From assembly GCA_019428955.1 (NCBI GenBank), contig JAHYJF010000022.1:1-22653 (forward strand): 22,653 nucleotides of DNA. Direction: 5' to 3'. Below are positions 6,399 through 13,980 of the stretch, in pieces. The stretch's first letter is position 1, and every line of letters begins with the position of its first letter. The notes under the pieces were generated by a model. It did no database searches, was not told the DNA's origin, and saw nothing but the letters and a program-made list of their open reading frames with translations. This DNA comes from Burkholderiaceae bacterium (GTDB lineage Bacteria > Pseudomonadota > Gammaproteobacteria > Burkholderiales > Burkholderiaceae_E). The position numbers and the translations under genes are program-made.

Positions 6399-7724
6399 TT
6401 AGGCGGGCTGAAACCGCACTTCGACGCGCAACCCGCCCAGTTCCTCGGCTTGCACGAGCGTCACGGTGGCGCCATGGAACTCGGCGATCGACTTGACGAT
6501 TGCCAGCCCGAGACCGCTCCCGGTGGTCTCGGTGCCAGGGACCCGGTAGAACCGATCCAGCACCCGCTGCCGTTCTTCCGCGGGGATTCCCGGCCCGCTA
6601 TCGGCCACGCTGAGCACCAGCTGCTCGCCCCGGCGCTCGATATCAAGTTCGACCCGGCCCCCGGAGGGGGTGTACTTGATCGCGTTGTCGAGCAGATTGC
6701 GCATCAGCACCTGCAGCGCGTCGGCGTGGCCGGGAATCTCGCCGTCATCGGATGAACCCAGCCCGAGCTCGATCGAACGGGCATGGGCCGATTCAACCGC
6801 ATCAACCAGCACCGAGCGGGCAATCTGCGCCAGCGATACCGGTTCCAGACGTCCGCCGGCGGCAATCTTGGCTTGCTGACGCGCCAGCACCAGCAGTTGC
6901 TCGACCAGCCTGGTAGCCCGGTCGATCCCGGCGATCAGTCGCTTCACCGCCAGCGCCCTGGTTTCCTCGTCGCCGGCACGCCCAAGACCTTGGACCTGGA
7001 GCCGCAACGCCGCCAGTGGCGAGCGCAACTCATGGGCGGCGTCGGCAACGAAGCTCTTTTGCGCGTCGAACGCATGCTCGACCCGGCCAAAGAGCAGGTT
7101 CAACTCATGGACCAGCGGCCTGATCTCATCGGGCAGGCCGGCTTCGCTGAGCGCCGTCAGGTCATCGGCCTGGCGCTGGCCGACCTGGCCGCGCACCCTT
7201 GCCACCGGGGCCAGGGAGCCGGTTACGACCCACCACACCAGGAACATCAGCAGCGGCACCATGACCGCCATCGGCCCCACAGTGCGCAGCGCCAGGGTCC
7301 GGGCCATGCCGTGACGGGCGGCAAGATCTTGCGCCACCTGGATGACCTGGTTGCCCGAGCGCATCGAAAACACCCGGTAGGTCGTGCCGTGGACCTTGAT
7401 GTTTGAAAACCCGGGCGCTTCGCGCTGCGGCAACTCCCCGCGCAGGGTCGACTGGAACACCCTCAGGCCGTCGGCAGTCCAGACCTGCACGACAAAGTCG
7501 TACTGCTCATCGTCGTGGAAATCGCTCGCGCCATTCGAACGCAATCCGGGGCGCAGAGACATTGCCATCTGCTGCATGTGATAGTCGAAAACCTCGTCGG
7601 CCTCCGAGCGCGCGGTCGCGTAGACGATCAGCGCCTGCGCCAGTGCGGTGAACGAAATGGCGGCCAGCAGAAACCAGAGCAGTCGCCGCCGCAGCGAATG
7701 CGGGGCGATCAGCGCCAGCTTCAT
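6399..7724 (-). CDS. Two-component sensor histidine kinase (QseC/TctE type)
   Basis: The 441-residue inner-membrane kinase has a first transmembrane helix at about 12-34, a periplasmic loop of roughly 110 residues, a second helix at about 148-170 and a HAMP-like linker. The dimerisation domain carries H231 in DAAHELRSPLAAL, the phosphorylated histidine. The ATP-binding domain shows the N box (NLLDNAIKYTP, 343-353), the G1 box DSGPGI (375-380), the F box RFYR and the G2 box GSGLGLAIVK (402-411). The start ATG overlaps the regulator's stop codon by four bases, so the pair is co-translated. The signal sensed is unknown; the architecture matches QseC, TctE and PmrB kinases, which sequence alone does not separate. 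Confidence 0.92.
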   Translation of the reverse strand: MKLALIAPHSLRRRLLWFLLAAISFTALAQALIVYATARSEADEVFDYHMQQMAMSLRPGLRSNGASDFHDDEQYDFVVQVWTADGLRVFQSTLRGELPQREAPGFSNIKVHGTTYRVFSMRSGNQVIQVAQDLAARHGMARTLALRTVGPMAVMVPLLMFLVWWVVTGSLAPVARVRGQVGQRQADDLTALSEAGLPDEIRPLVHELNLLFGRVEHAFDAQKSFVADAAHELRSPLAALRLQVQGLGRAGDEETRALAVKRLIAGIDRATRLVEQLLVLARQQAKIAAGGRLEPVSLAQIARSVLVDAVESAHARSIELGLGSSDDGEIPGHADALQVLMRNLLDNAIKYTPSGGRVELDIERRGEQLVLSVADSGPGIPAEERQRVLDRFYRVPGTETTGSGLGLAIVKSIAEFHGATVTLVQAEELGGLRVEVRFQPA

Positions 7725-8380
7725 CCCTTGGGCACCAGGTAGCCGACCCCGCGGACGTTCTGGATCAGGTCATCGCCGAGTTTTTTACGCAGTCCGTGGA
7801 TGAAGACTTCCACCGCGTTGCTGTTGATCTCATGCTCCCAGCCGTAGAGCTTTTCCTCGAGCTGTGAGCGTGACAGCACCGTTCCGGGACGAGCGATCAG
7901 CGGTTCGAGCACCGCCCATTCGCGCGCTGAAAGAGTCACTGCCTTGCCCTCGACCGTGGCCTCACGGGTCGCCGGATCGATCCGCACCGACTTGCGTTCG
8001 TAGAACGATTCGGCACGGCCAGCGGCGCGGCGCAACAGTGCCCGGATTCGCGCCAACAACTCATCGAGATCGTAGGGCTTGACGATATAGTCATCGGCCC
8101 CGGCGTCCAGCCCCTCGACGCGCTGGGGCACCGAATCGCGCGCCGTCGCGATCAACACCGGCACCGCCACGTGCCGCGCCCGCAGCGAGCGCAACACGTT
8201 GAGACCGTCGCGCCGCGGCAAGCCGAGATCTAGCAGTACCAGGTCGTAGCCCTGAGTGCGCAAGGCCGTATCCGCCGACTCCCCATCCTTGACCCAGTCG
8301 ACGGCGTAGTTCTCGGCGCGCAGCAAGTCCTGAACGGCCTCGCCGATCATGGTGTCATCTTCAACCAGCAACAGTCGCAT
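7721..8380 (-). CDS. OmpR/PhoB-family response regulator (QseB/TctD type)
   Basis: The 219-residue protein joins a receiver domain (1-115) to a winged-helix DNA-binding domain (about 125-217). Receiver residues are all in place: acidic pair D8/D9, phospho-acceptor D51 in LLDLGLPRRDG, T79 and K101 in IVKPYDLDELLAR. The effector domain has LSAREWAVLEPLIARPG and the recognition-helix region EINSNAVEVFIHGLRKKLG, typical of the QseB/TctD/PmrA branch. Its stop overlaps the kinase start (ATGA). It probably controls its own operon and perhaps the nearby DUF1631 gene, where an OmpR-type repeat is present. The regulon cannot be read from this window. Confidence 0.93.
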   Translation of the reverse strand: MRLLLVEDDTMIGEAVQDLLRAENYAVDWVKDGESADTALRTQGYDLVLLDLGLPRRDGLNVLRSLRARHVAVPVLIATARDSVPQRVEGLDAGADDYIVKPYDLDELLARIRALLRRAAGRAESFYERKSVRIDPATREATVEGKAVTLSAREWAVLEPLIARPGTVLSRSQLEEKLYGWEHEINSNAVEVFIHGLRKKLGDDLIQNVRGVGYLVPKG

Positions 8381-8383
8381 GGC

Positions 8384-8521
8384 TTATGTTTCCATCTGCT
8401 TTGCCCAGCCCGGTTCCAGTCTGCGAAACAAGGGCACCACCTTCGCCTTCTGGTCCATCGTGACCGAGGCGATCCGCCGACAAGGATAGCCGAGGTGGCG
8501 CCAGGCCGTGCCGGACGCCAC
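8384..8521 (-). CDS. Possible 45-residue small protein upstream of the response regulator
   Basis: An open frame ends three bases before the regulator ATG. From a GTG at 8521 it would give 45 residues starting VASGTAWRHLGYPCRR and ending with EPGWAKQMET; an ATG at 8458 would give only 24. About 80 percent of its codons end in G or C, like real genes here and above its first-position GC, which favours coding. Against it: no good ribosome binding site at either start, no family I recognise, and a short length. The region also holds a 7-bp inverted repeat (8494-8500 with 8516-8522). It could be a true small protein, a decayed gene end or a leader peptide of the two-component operon. Confidence 0.3.
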   Translation of the reverse strand: MASGTAWRHLGYPCRRIASVTMDQKAKVVPLFRRLEPGWAKQMET

Positions 8522-8543
8522 CCCTGCGGTCAGGAGGACCGGG

Positions 8544-10052
8544 TCATCCGATCCGAACCGGTACGAAGATCCTGCGCCCATCGCGCTGGATCAGCAGGGC
8601 AACCGACTTGTCGGACTTGGCCAGTACCGCCTGGACCTGCTCGACGCTCTTGACCGGCATGCCATTGACCGAGACCAGCACGTCGCCCAGCCGCACACCG
8701 GCAGCTGCCGCCGGTCCGCTGGCGTCTTCGACGACCATGCCGCTCTCCAGCCCGGCCTCGCTGCGCTCGCGCGGCTGCAACGCGCGCAGGGCCAGCCCGA
8801 GCTTGCCCTTGCCGGCAGAATTGTCGGAACTGGCCGCCTTGGCGACCTTCTGGTCGGCGTCGGCGAGCGTGGCGGTGACCGTTTCGCGCGCGCCCTGGCG
8901 AACCAGTTCCAGCTTGGCCTGGTCGCCAGGAGCAGAGGATCCGATGATCGCGGGCAGGTCGCCCGATGAAACGATCGCTTGACCGTTGGCCTTGATGATC
9001 ACGTCGCCGGGGCGCAGCCCGGCCTTGTCGGCCGGACTGCCGCGCTCGACGCTGGCCACCAGCGCGCCTTCGGGTTTGTCCAGCTTGAACGAATCTGCCA
9101 GCGTCTGGTTCACTTCCTGAATTACCACCCCCAGCCGGGCATGGGTAGCCTTGCCGGTCGCGACTATCTGGTCCTTGATCTTGGTCGCCAGGTCGATCGG
9201 AATGGCAAACGACAGGCCCTGGTAGCCACCAGTACGGCTGTAGATCTGTGAATTGATGCCGACCACCTCGCCGCGGGAGTTCAACAGCGGTCCGCCGGAA
9301 TTGCCTGGGTTGACCGCCACGTCGGTCTGGATGAAGGGTACGAAGCTTTCGTCGGGAAGCGAACGGCCCTTGGCGCTGACCACGCCCGCCGAGACGCTGT
9401 TCTCGAAACCGAAGGGCGACCCGATCGCGAGCACCCATTCGCCGACCTTGAGATCAGAGGTCTTGCCCAGCGGTACCACCGGAAGGCTCTTGGCAGCGAT
9501 CTTGAGCACCGCGACATCGGTGCGCGGATCGGCGCCCAGCACCTTGGCCTGGAACTCACGACGGTCGGTCAGCTTCACCGTGACGTCCTGGGCGTCACGC
9601 ACCACGTGGGCATTGGTCATGATCAGGCCATCGGGGCTGATGATGAAGCCGGAGCCCTGCCCCTGGATCGGCATTTCGCTCGGACCAGGATGACCGCCGC
9701 GACGGCCGTGAAAACGGCGGAAGAATTCGAAGAACGGGTCGCTGGGGTCCATGCCCGGAATACCGCCGCTACCGGCGCCTGGTCCGTCCTCGTCGGAATT
9801 CGAGATCTTGCGCATGCCGCTGACGCTGATATTGACGACCGCACCACCGTAGCGCGCGGTGATCTGTGAAAAGTCGGGCGCCACGAATCCTGCCGGGGCG
9901 CTGGCAGCCGCAGTAATTGCCACGGGAGCGCCAAAGCCTATCGCAGCTTGCGCGCGGGAACCAGCAAGAAAGGTCGCACCGGCGCCGCCCAACAGGCCGG
10001 CGACAGCCATTGCCAAGACGAGGCGTGTTGGTGTCATCGAGAGTGCTTTCAT
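8544..10052 (-). CDS. Periplasmic serine protease of the DegP/DegQ/MucD family
   Basis: The 502-residue protease degrades or refolds misfolded envelope proteins. A Sec signal peptide covers about residues 1-36, with a hydrophobic core from 11 to 30 and a likely cut after SRAQA. The trypsin-like domain carries the triad H149 (TNAHVV), D179 (DPRTDVAVLK) and S252 (NPGNSGGPLL). PDZ1 (about 305-395) and PDZ2 (about 417-500) follow, as in DegP and MucD. Between signal and catalytic domain is a Gly/Pro-rich stretch with FFEFFRRFHGRRGG, the LA loop region of the family. ATG at 10052 has AAGGA six bases upstream. It is divergent from a LysR gene, and an 8-bp inverted repeat lies just upstream. Pairing with rpoE/mucAB is not seen in this window. 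Confidence 0.93.
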   Translation of the reverse strand: MKALSMTPTRLVLAMAVAGLLGGAGATFLAGSRAQAAIGFGAPVAITAAASAPAGFVAPDFSQITARYGGAVVNISVSGMRKISNSDEDGPGAGSGGIPGMDPSDPFFEFFRRFHGRRGGHPGPSEMPIQGQGSGFIISPDGLIMTNAHVVRDAQDVTVKLTDRREFQAKVLGADPRTDVAVLKIAAKSLPVVPLGKTSDLKVGEWVLAIGSPFGFENSVSAGVVSAKGRSLPDESFVPFIQTDVAVNPGNSGGPLLNSRGEVVGINSQIYSRTGGYQGLSFAIPIDLATKIKDQIVATGKATHARLGVVIQEVNQTLADSFKLDKPEGALVASVERGSPADKAGLRPGDVIIKANGQAIVSSGDLPAIIGSSAPGDQAKLELVRQGARETVTATLADADQKVAKAASSDNSAGKGKLGLALRALQPRERSEAGLESGMVVEDASGPAAAAGVRLGDVLVSVNGMPVKSVEQVQAVLAKSDKSVALLIQRDGRRIFVPVRIG

Positions 10053-10070
10053 AACAGTTCCTTCTGAGGT

Positions 10071-10088
10071 TTCGTGTTTGAACACGAA
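10071..10088. repeat. 8-bp inverted repeat between mucD-like gene and lysR
   Basis: TTCGTGTT and AACACGAA form a perfect 8-bp inverted repeat with a 2-bp centre. It lies 18 bp before the protease start codon and 76-93 bp before the LysR start. It contains T-N11-A spacings as seen in LysR-type boxes, so it may be an operator, or it may form an mRNA hairpin in the protease leader, where flanking GG/CC bases could extend the stem with a bulge. Confidence 0.45.
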
Positions 10089-10163
10089 CCCATTTTCAAA
10101 GATCACTGTTAGATGGTGCTTAACGCGCTCCGGCACTGCTCCTTGCCGCTAAGATAGCGCTCC

Positions 10164-11072
10164 ATGAACCTGCACTTCGACCTCACCGACTTGCGCCTGA
10201 TGGTGCGCGTGGCCGAGCACAACAGCCTGACCGCCGGGGCCCAGGCGATGGGCTTGTCGCTGCCTGCCGCCAGCGGTCGCGTCAGGAAACTCGAGGACGG
10301 CGCGGGCACGCGGCTCTTTCTGCGCACGCCGCAAGGCGTCACGCTGACCCCCCCGGGACAGGCCTTCGTTCACCATGCTCGACTGGTGCTCACGCAGCTG
10401 GAACACCTGCGCAGCGACCTGCGCGAATACTCGCGCGGCATCAAGGGGCATTTGCGGGTTTTCGCCAATACCACCGCGCTCGGCGAGTTCCTGCCGCCGG
10501 TGCTGCGCCGCTACCTGCAGGCTCATCCCGATGTCAGCGTCGACCTGCGCGAGCAGCTAAGCCACGACATCGTGCGCGCGGTTTCGCAGGGCCAGGTCGA
10601 CGTCGGGATCGTGGCCGGCATGGTGCGCACCGAGAATCTCGTCGCCATCCCCTACCGGCAGGACCGCCTGGTGCTGGCCGTGTCTTGCGACCATGAGCTC
10701 GCCGGGCGGGACAGCGTCGCGTTCGCCGACACGCTCGAACTCGACCACGTGGGCCTGCACGAAGGCAGCGCGATACACGCCTTCCTGAACCAGATCTGCG
10801 GTGCGCTCCAGCAGCCCTTCAAGCCGCGCATCCAGGTGGGCAACTTCGAGGCCGCCTGCCGGATGGTCGAGGCCGGGATCGGCGTAGCCATCATGCCGGG
10901 GTCGGCAGCGCGCCGTCATGCGCAGGGAATGGCAATCTGCGCCGTGCCGCTCGCTGATGAGTGGGCCCTGCGGGCGATGCAGGTCGTGGTGCGCAACCTC
11001 GACGCGCTCGCGCCCTTTGCCCGCGACCTGGTCGATCTGTTGATCGCGGACGCCGGCTCGGCCGCAAGCTGA
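10164..11072 (+). CDS. LysR-family transcriptional regulator
   Basis: The 302-residue regulator has an N-terminal winged helix-turn-helix (about 5-65: LRLMVRVAEHNSLTAGAQAM, then LSLPAASGRVRKLED and RTPQGVTLTPPGQ) and a C-terminal periplasmic-binding-protein-like effector domain (about 92-295) with GQVDVGIVAG and the MVEAGIGVAIMPGSAA signature. It is the only plus-strand gene. It lies convergent to the methyltransferase that ends the putative itaconate operon, 16 bp away, and divergent from the protease gene. In the P. aeruginosa itaconate locus a LysR gene also flanks the cluster, so control of that operon in response to a CoA ester or organic acid is plausible but unproven. No clear ribosome binding site precedes the ATG. 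Confidence 0.9.
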   Translation: MNLHFDLTDLRLMVRVAEHNSLTAGAQAMGLSLPAASGRVRKLEDGAGTRLFLRTPQGVTLTPPGQAFVHHARLVLTQLEHLRSDLREYSRGIKGHLRVFANTTALGEFLPPVLRRYLQAHPDVSVDLREQLSHDIVRAVSQGQVDVGIVAGMVRTENLVAIPYRQDRLVLAVSCDHELAGRDSVAFADTLELDHVGLHEGSAIHAFLNQICGALQQPFKPRIQVGNFEAACRMVEAGIGVAIMPGSAARRHAQGMAICAVPLADEWALRAMQVVVRNLDALAPFARDLVDLLIADAGSAAS

Positions 11073-11088
11073 GCGCGTGCTGCTAAGT

Positions 11089-11721
11089 TCAGGGATTGCG
11101 CCGCGCGACGATCTGGTTGACCACGCCGATGCCCTGATGCAGGGCGCCCTCGCGAATCATCCGTTCCCCGTTGAAGCACTGCTCGATGGCGCAGCCGGGC
11201 CAGTCGTCGAGCAGTTCCTCGAGTTCCGGCAACAGCGCCGCTTCGCGGGGTCCACCGGTGCCGCGCCCAAGCTGTCCGCCGGCATAGGCTTCGTAGATGA
11301 ACACGCCGCCCGGCCGCAACGCCTGCGCGCAGCGTTCATGCAGCGCGCGCCTCGGTTCCGGCGGCAGGTGCAGGAAGATCGAGACGATCGCATCCCAGCA
11401 GCCGCTGCCGGGATCAAACGCGGTCACGTCCCCGACCCGCGCCTCGATGGTGACGCCGGCCTCGCGCGCCAGCTTGAGGGCCTTGTCGCGCCCGCGCTCT
11501 GCAATATCGACCGTGCTGACCTTGTGTCCCTGGCGCGCCAGCCAGACGCTGTTGCGGCCTTCGCCGTCGGCCAGGCACAGAATCCGTGCGCCGGCTGGCA
11601 ATGAGGCCGCCTGCGCCACCAGGAAATCGTTGGGCTCCGTGCCATAGGCGTACTCGGGATCCTGGTAACGCTTATTCCAGAAGGTCGCAAGTTGCTCGCG
11701 GACACTCCCCGCAGCACTCAT
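11089..11721 (-). CDS. Class I SAM-dependent methyltransferase
   Basis: The 210-residue soluble protein has a Rossmann-type methyltransferase fold. It begins with FWNKRYQDPEYAYGTEPNDFL, as in TehB-like and thiopurine-like small-molecule methyltransferases. Motif I is ILCLADGEGRNSVWLA (47-62), an acidic residue D72 ends strand 2 to hold the ribose, motif II is near WDAIVSIFLHLPPE and motif III near LRPGGVFIYEAY. Its start overlaps the stop of the CitE-like lyase by four bases (ATGA), making it the last gene of the operon. The substrate is unknown. One idea, only an inference, is methylation of a dead-end acid such as itaconate or aconitate, since trans-aconitate methyltransferases exist; nothing in the sequence proves that. 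Confidence 0.85.
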   Translation of the reverse strand: MSAAGSVREQLATFWNKRYQDPEYAYGTEPNDFLVAQAASLPAGARILCLADGEGRNSVWLARQGHKVSTVDIAERGRDKALKLAREAGVTIEARVGDVTAFDPGSGCWDAIVSIFLHLPPEPRRALHERCAQALRPGGVFIYEAYAGGQLGRGTGGPREAALLPELEELLDDWPGCAIEQCFNGERMIREGALHQGIGVVNQIVARRNP

Positions 11722-12587
11722 GGCTCGGCTCCATCACTGAATCCGACCCCGCGCTCCTCGGCTTCACGCAGGATCGCCTGGGCGCGCAACAGCACTGGGC
11801 GGTCGACCATGGCACCGTCAACCGCTACCGCGGCGCCGTCACTTCCGAGCGCCGCAGCCACGGTCCGCTGCGCCCAGGCGAGCTGCTCGGCGCTGGGTGC
11901 GAAACCGCGATTGACCACGGGCACCTGACGCGGGTGGATGCACAGCTTGGCACCCAGGCCGATCCGGCGCGCCCGCGCCACATCCTGGGAGATGGCTGCG
12001 ACATCGTCGATTGCCGGCGTCACGCCATCGATCGGGGCGAGCTTCTGCGCCAGCCGCGAGGCCAGCACCAGCTGGGAGCGGAACCACAGCAACTCCTCGT
12101 CGCCGCCATCCATCCCCAGGTCAAGCTGGAAATCGATGGTCCCGAACCCCAGCCGTTCAACCTGCGCCACCTGCGCCAGCGCCAGCGCATGGGCGAATCC
12201 CAGCGCCGATTCGATCAGCGGCAACAGCACCACGGGTGCGCTTCGGCCGTTGCCGCGGCCACCAGGCACGGTGCAGGCCCGCGCCACGTGCTCGAGCTCA
12301 TCGGTCCGCTCCGCCTTGGGCAGCATCACCGCCGCCACTCCCGGATGGGCGCACAGCGCAAGATCATCTCCAAACCACTTGGTGCCGGCGGCGTTGATCC
12401 GCACCACCACCGGATGCTCTGCCGAGAGCCAGTTGGCCAGTGCGTCGCGGGCCTTGTCCTTGGCGTCGGGAGCAACCGCATCCTCGAGGTCGACTATGAC
12501 CGCGTCGGCGCCGCTGGCCAGAGCCTTGCCGAAGCGTTCCGGTCGATCGCCGGGAACGAACAGGTAGGAACGTGGCGCCAGCTTCAT
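11718..12587 (-). CDS. ccl: CitE-like CoA-ester lyase, probable (S)-citramalyl-CoA lyase
   Basis: The 289-residue HpcH/HpaI/CitE-family TIM-barrel enzyme starts PRSYLFVPGDRPERF, the family signature. R64 (VRIN) is the expected CoA/substrate ligand, E126 (LIESALG) and D152 (TIDFQLDLG) are the expected Mg ligands, and the C-terminal CIHPRQV motif is present. Such lyases split citramalyl-CoA, malyl-CoA or 3-hydroxy-3-methylglutaryl-type esters. Given the CoA-transferase and double-hotdog hydratase in the same operon, (S)-citramalyl-CoA to acetyl-CoA and pyruvate is the best guess, as for P. aeruginosa Ccl and Yersinia RipC. ATG at 12587 overlaps the upstream stop by one base (TGATG). A GTG one codon earlier is an alternative. 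Confidence 0.8.
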   Translation of the reverse strand: MKLAPRSYLFVPGDRPERFGKALASGADAVIVDLEDAVAPDAKDKARDALANWLSAEHPVVVRINAAGTKWFGDDLALCAHPGVAAVMLPKAERTDELEHVARACTVPGGRGNGRSAPVVLLPLIESALGFAHALALAQVAQVERLGFGTIDFQLDLGMDGGDEELLWFRSQLVLASRLAQKLAPIDGVTPAIDDVAAISQDVARARRIGLGAKLCIHPRQVPVVNRGFAPSAEQLAWAQRTVAAALGSDGAAVAVDGAMVDRPVLLRAQAILREAEERGVGFSDGAEP

Positions 12588-13972
12588 CACGTTGCTCCGG
12601 CGGCCAGCCAGGGTGCGGGCAGCGACGACTCGGTCAGTTTCCAGGCGCGGCGGATGACTGATCTCATCTCGGTCTCGGTGGCGCCAGCGCGATAGGTCGC
12701 CAGCGCGATCGCCTTGGCTTCGATTTCGGCGCGGCTCAGGGTGTTGCCGGGATCGCCCTTGGGCTCATCGACGCGCCCCGCGAGCACTCGACCATCGATC
12801 GTCTCGACCTCGACCTTGCCGATCCAGCGCTGCGGATAGGCACGGTCGACTTCTTCGTCGAGCACCATATCCACCCGCTGTCGGAACGCCACCACTTCCG
12901 GGTCGTTGAAGCGGGCATCGAATTCACCCAGGCCGGCGCGGCCTTCCAGCGCGATCAGTGCCAGCACCGTGCCCATCGAGAACTTGGCCTGATGCACGGT
13001 CTGGGGGTCGATAACCGGACCCAAGACATCGATCGCGCCCTGATGGACCAGGGTCGTGACCCGCCTGATCGCCCCGGCGTCGAGCTGATGCTCACTGATC
13101 ACTCGCGCCAGCGCGTCGGCCGCCGGATGGGTGTGGCGGCATGCGGCGTGGTACTTGAACGAAGTCTCGGGCAGAGCCCAGCGCTCGCCAAGGCGATCGG
13201 CGAGCCGCGTCGGATCGGCGTCCTGTGACATGCCGGCAGCCATGCCCTGTGCGCCATCAAAAATTCGCCTGGCGCCAGTCAGCCCATCGGCGGCGAGATA
13301 GGCCGCAGCCAACCCCGCACTGCTCGCGTGGGCGGTGTGGAGTTGCTTGGAATGGGCCGCATCACGCAGGAATTCCCACAGCCCCGCCGACTGCGTGCCG
13401 GCCGAGCCGAAGGCGTGGCCCATCTGTTCCGGGGTGAGCCGCAGCAGGTTGCCCACTGCGGCCGCGGCCGCCAGGGTCCCGGCGGTGCCGGTGGTGTGGA
13501 AGATCTTGTAGTGCGAGCGGCCGAGGAATTCGCCGACGCGAATGCCGACCTCATAACCAGCCACGGCTGCCGCCAGGAATTCGGCACCGCTGCGACCAAG
13601 CTCCTGGGCCACCGCCATCGCGGCCGGGAACACCACGGTCGCGGGATGAAACACCGCGCCGTTGTGAACATCGTCCTGTTCGGCAAAGTGCGACGATGCC
13701 GCGTTGGCGTAGGCCGCCGCAAACGGACTCGATCCACAGCGGTGCACCAGGATCTCGGCGCGTCCTTCGGACGGTCCGATCCGGCGCGCAAAGCGCGTCA
13801 GCGCCTCGACCGGTAGCGCCCCCTTGCCGGCCAGCGCCGAAGCGAACCAGTCGAGAAACAGGTCCTCGGCACGGCGCAGCACCGGCGCGGGAATGGCGTC
13901 GATACGCAGACCCGCCGCAAAGGCGGCCAACGCCTCGGTGGCGGAATGCTCCTTGTTTGGTTTGGAACTCAT
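12587..13972 (-). CDS. MmgE/PrpD-family protein
   Basis: The 461-residue protein belongs to the MmgE/PrpD family (2-methylcitrate dehydratase, cis-aconitate decarboxylase and iminodisuccinate epimerase are members). Family sequence includes LFLDWFASALAG near residue 45, EQDDVHNGAVFHPATVVFPAA, TAGTLAAAAAVGNLL, HTAHASSAGLAAAYLAADG and SFKYHAACRHTHPAADAL, with conserved histidines. ATG at 13972 has AGGAG six bases upstream and lies 8 bp after the CoA-transferase stop. Members of this family can decarboxylate cis-aconitate to itaconate or rehydrate C5/C6 unsaturated acids, so a role in supplying or isomerising the substrate fits, but the exact reaction is not known. A homologue occupies the P. 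aeruginosa itaconate locus. Confidence 0.85.
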   Translation of the reverse strand: MSSKPNKEHSATEALAAFAAGLRIDAIPAPVLRRAEDLFLDWFASALAGKGALPVEALTRFARRIGPSEGRAEILVHRCGSSPFAAAYANAASSHFAEQDDVHNGAVFHPATVVFPAAMAVAQELGRSGAEFLAAAVAGYEVGIRVGEFLGRSHYKIFHTTGTAGTLAAAAAVGNLLRLTPEQMGHAFGSAGTQSAGLWEFLRDAAHSKQLHTAHASSAGLAAAYLAADGLTGARRIFDGAQGMAAGMSQDADPTRLADRLGERWALPETSFKYHAACRHTHPAADALARVISEHQLDAGAIRRVTTLVHQGAIDVLGPVIDPQTVHQAKFSMGTVLALIALEGRAGLGEFDARFNDPEVVAFRQRVDMVLDEEVDRAYPQRWIGKVEVETIDGRVLAGRVDEPKGDPGNTLSRAEIEAKAIALATYRAGATETEMRSVIRRAWKLTESSLPAPWLAAGAT

Positions 13973-13980
13973 GACCACTC

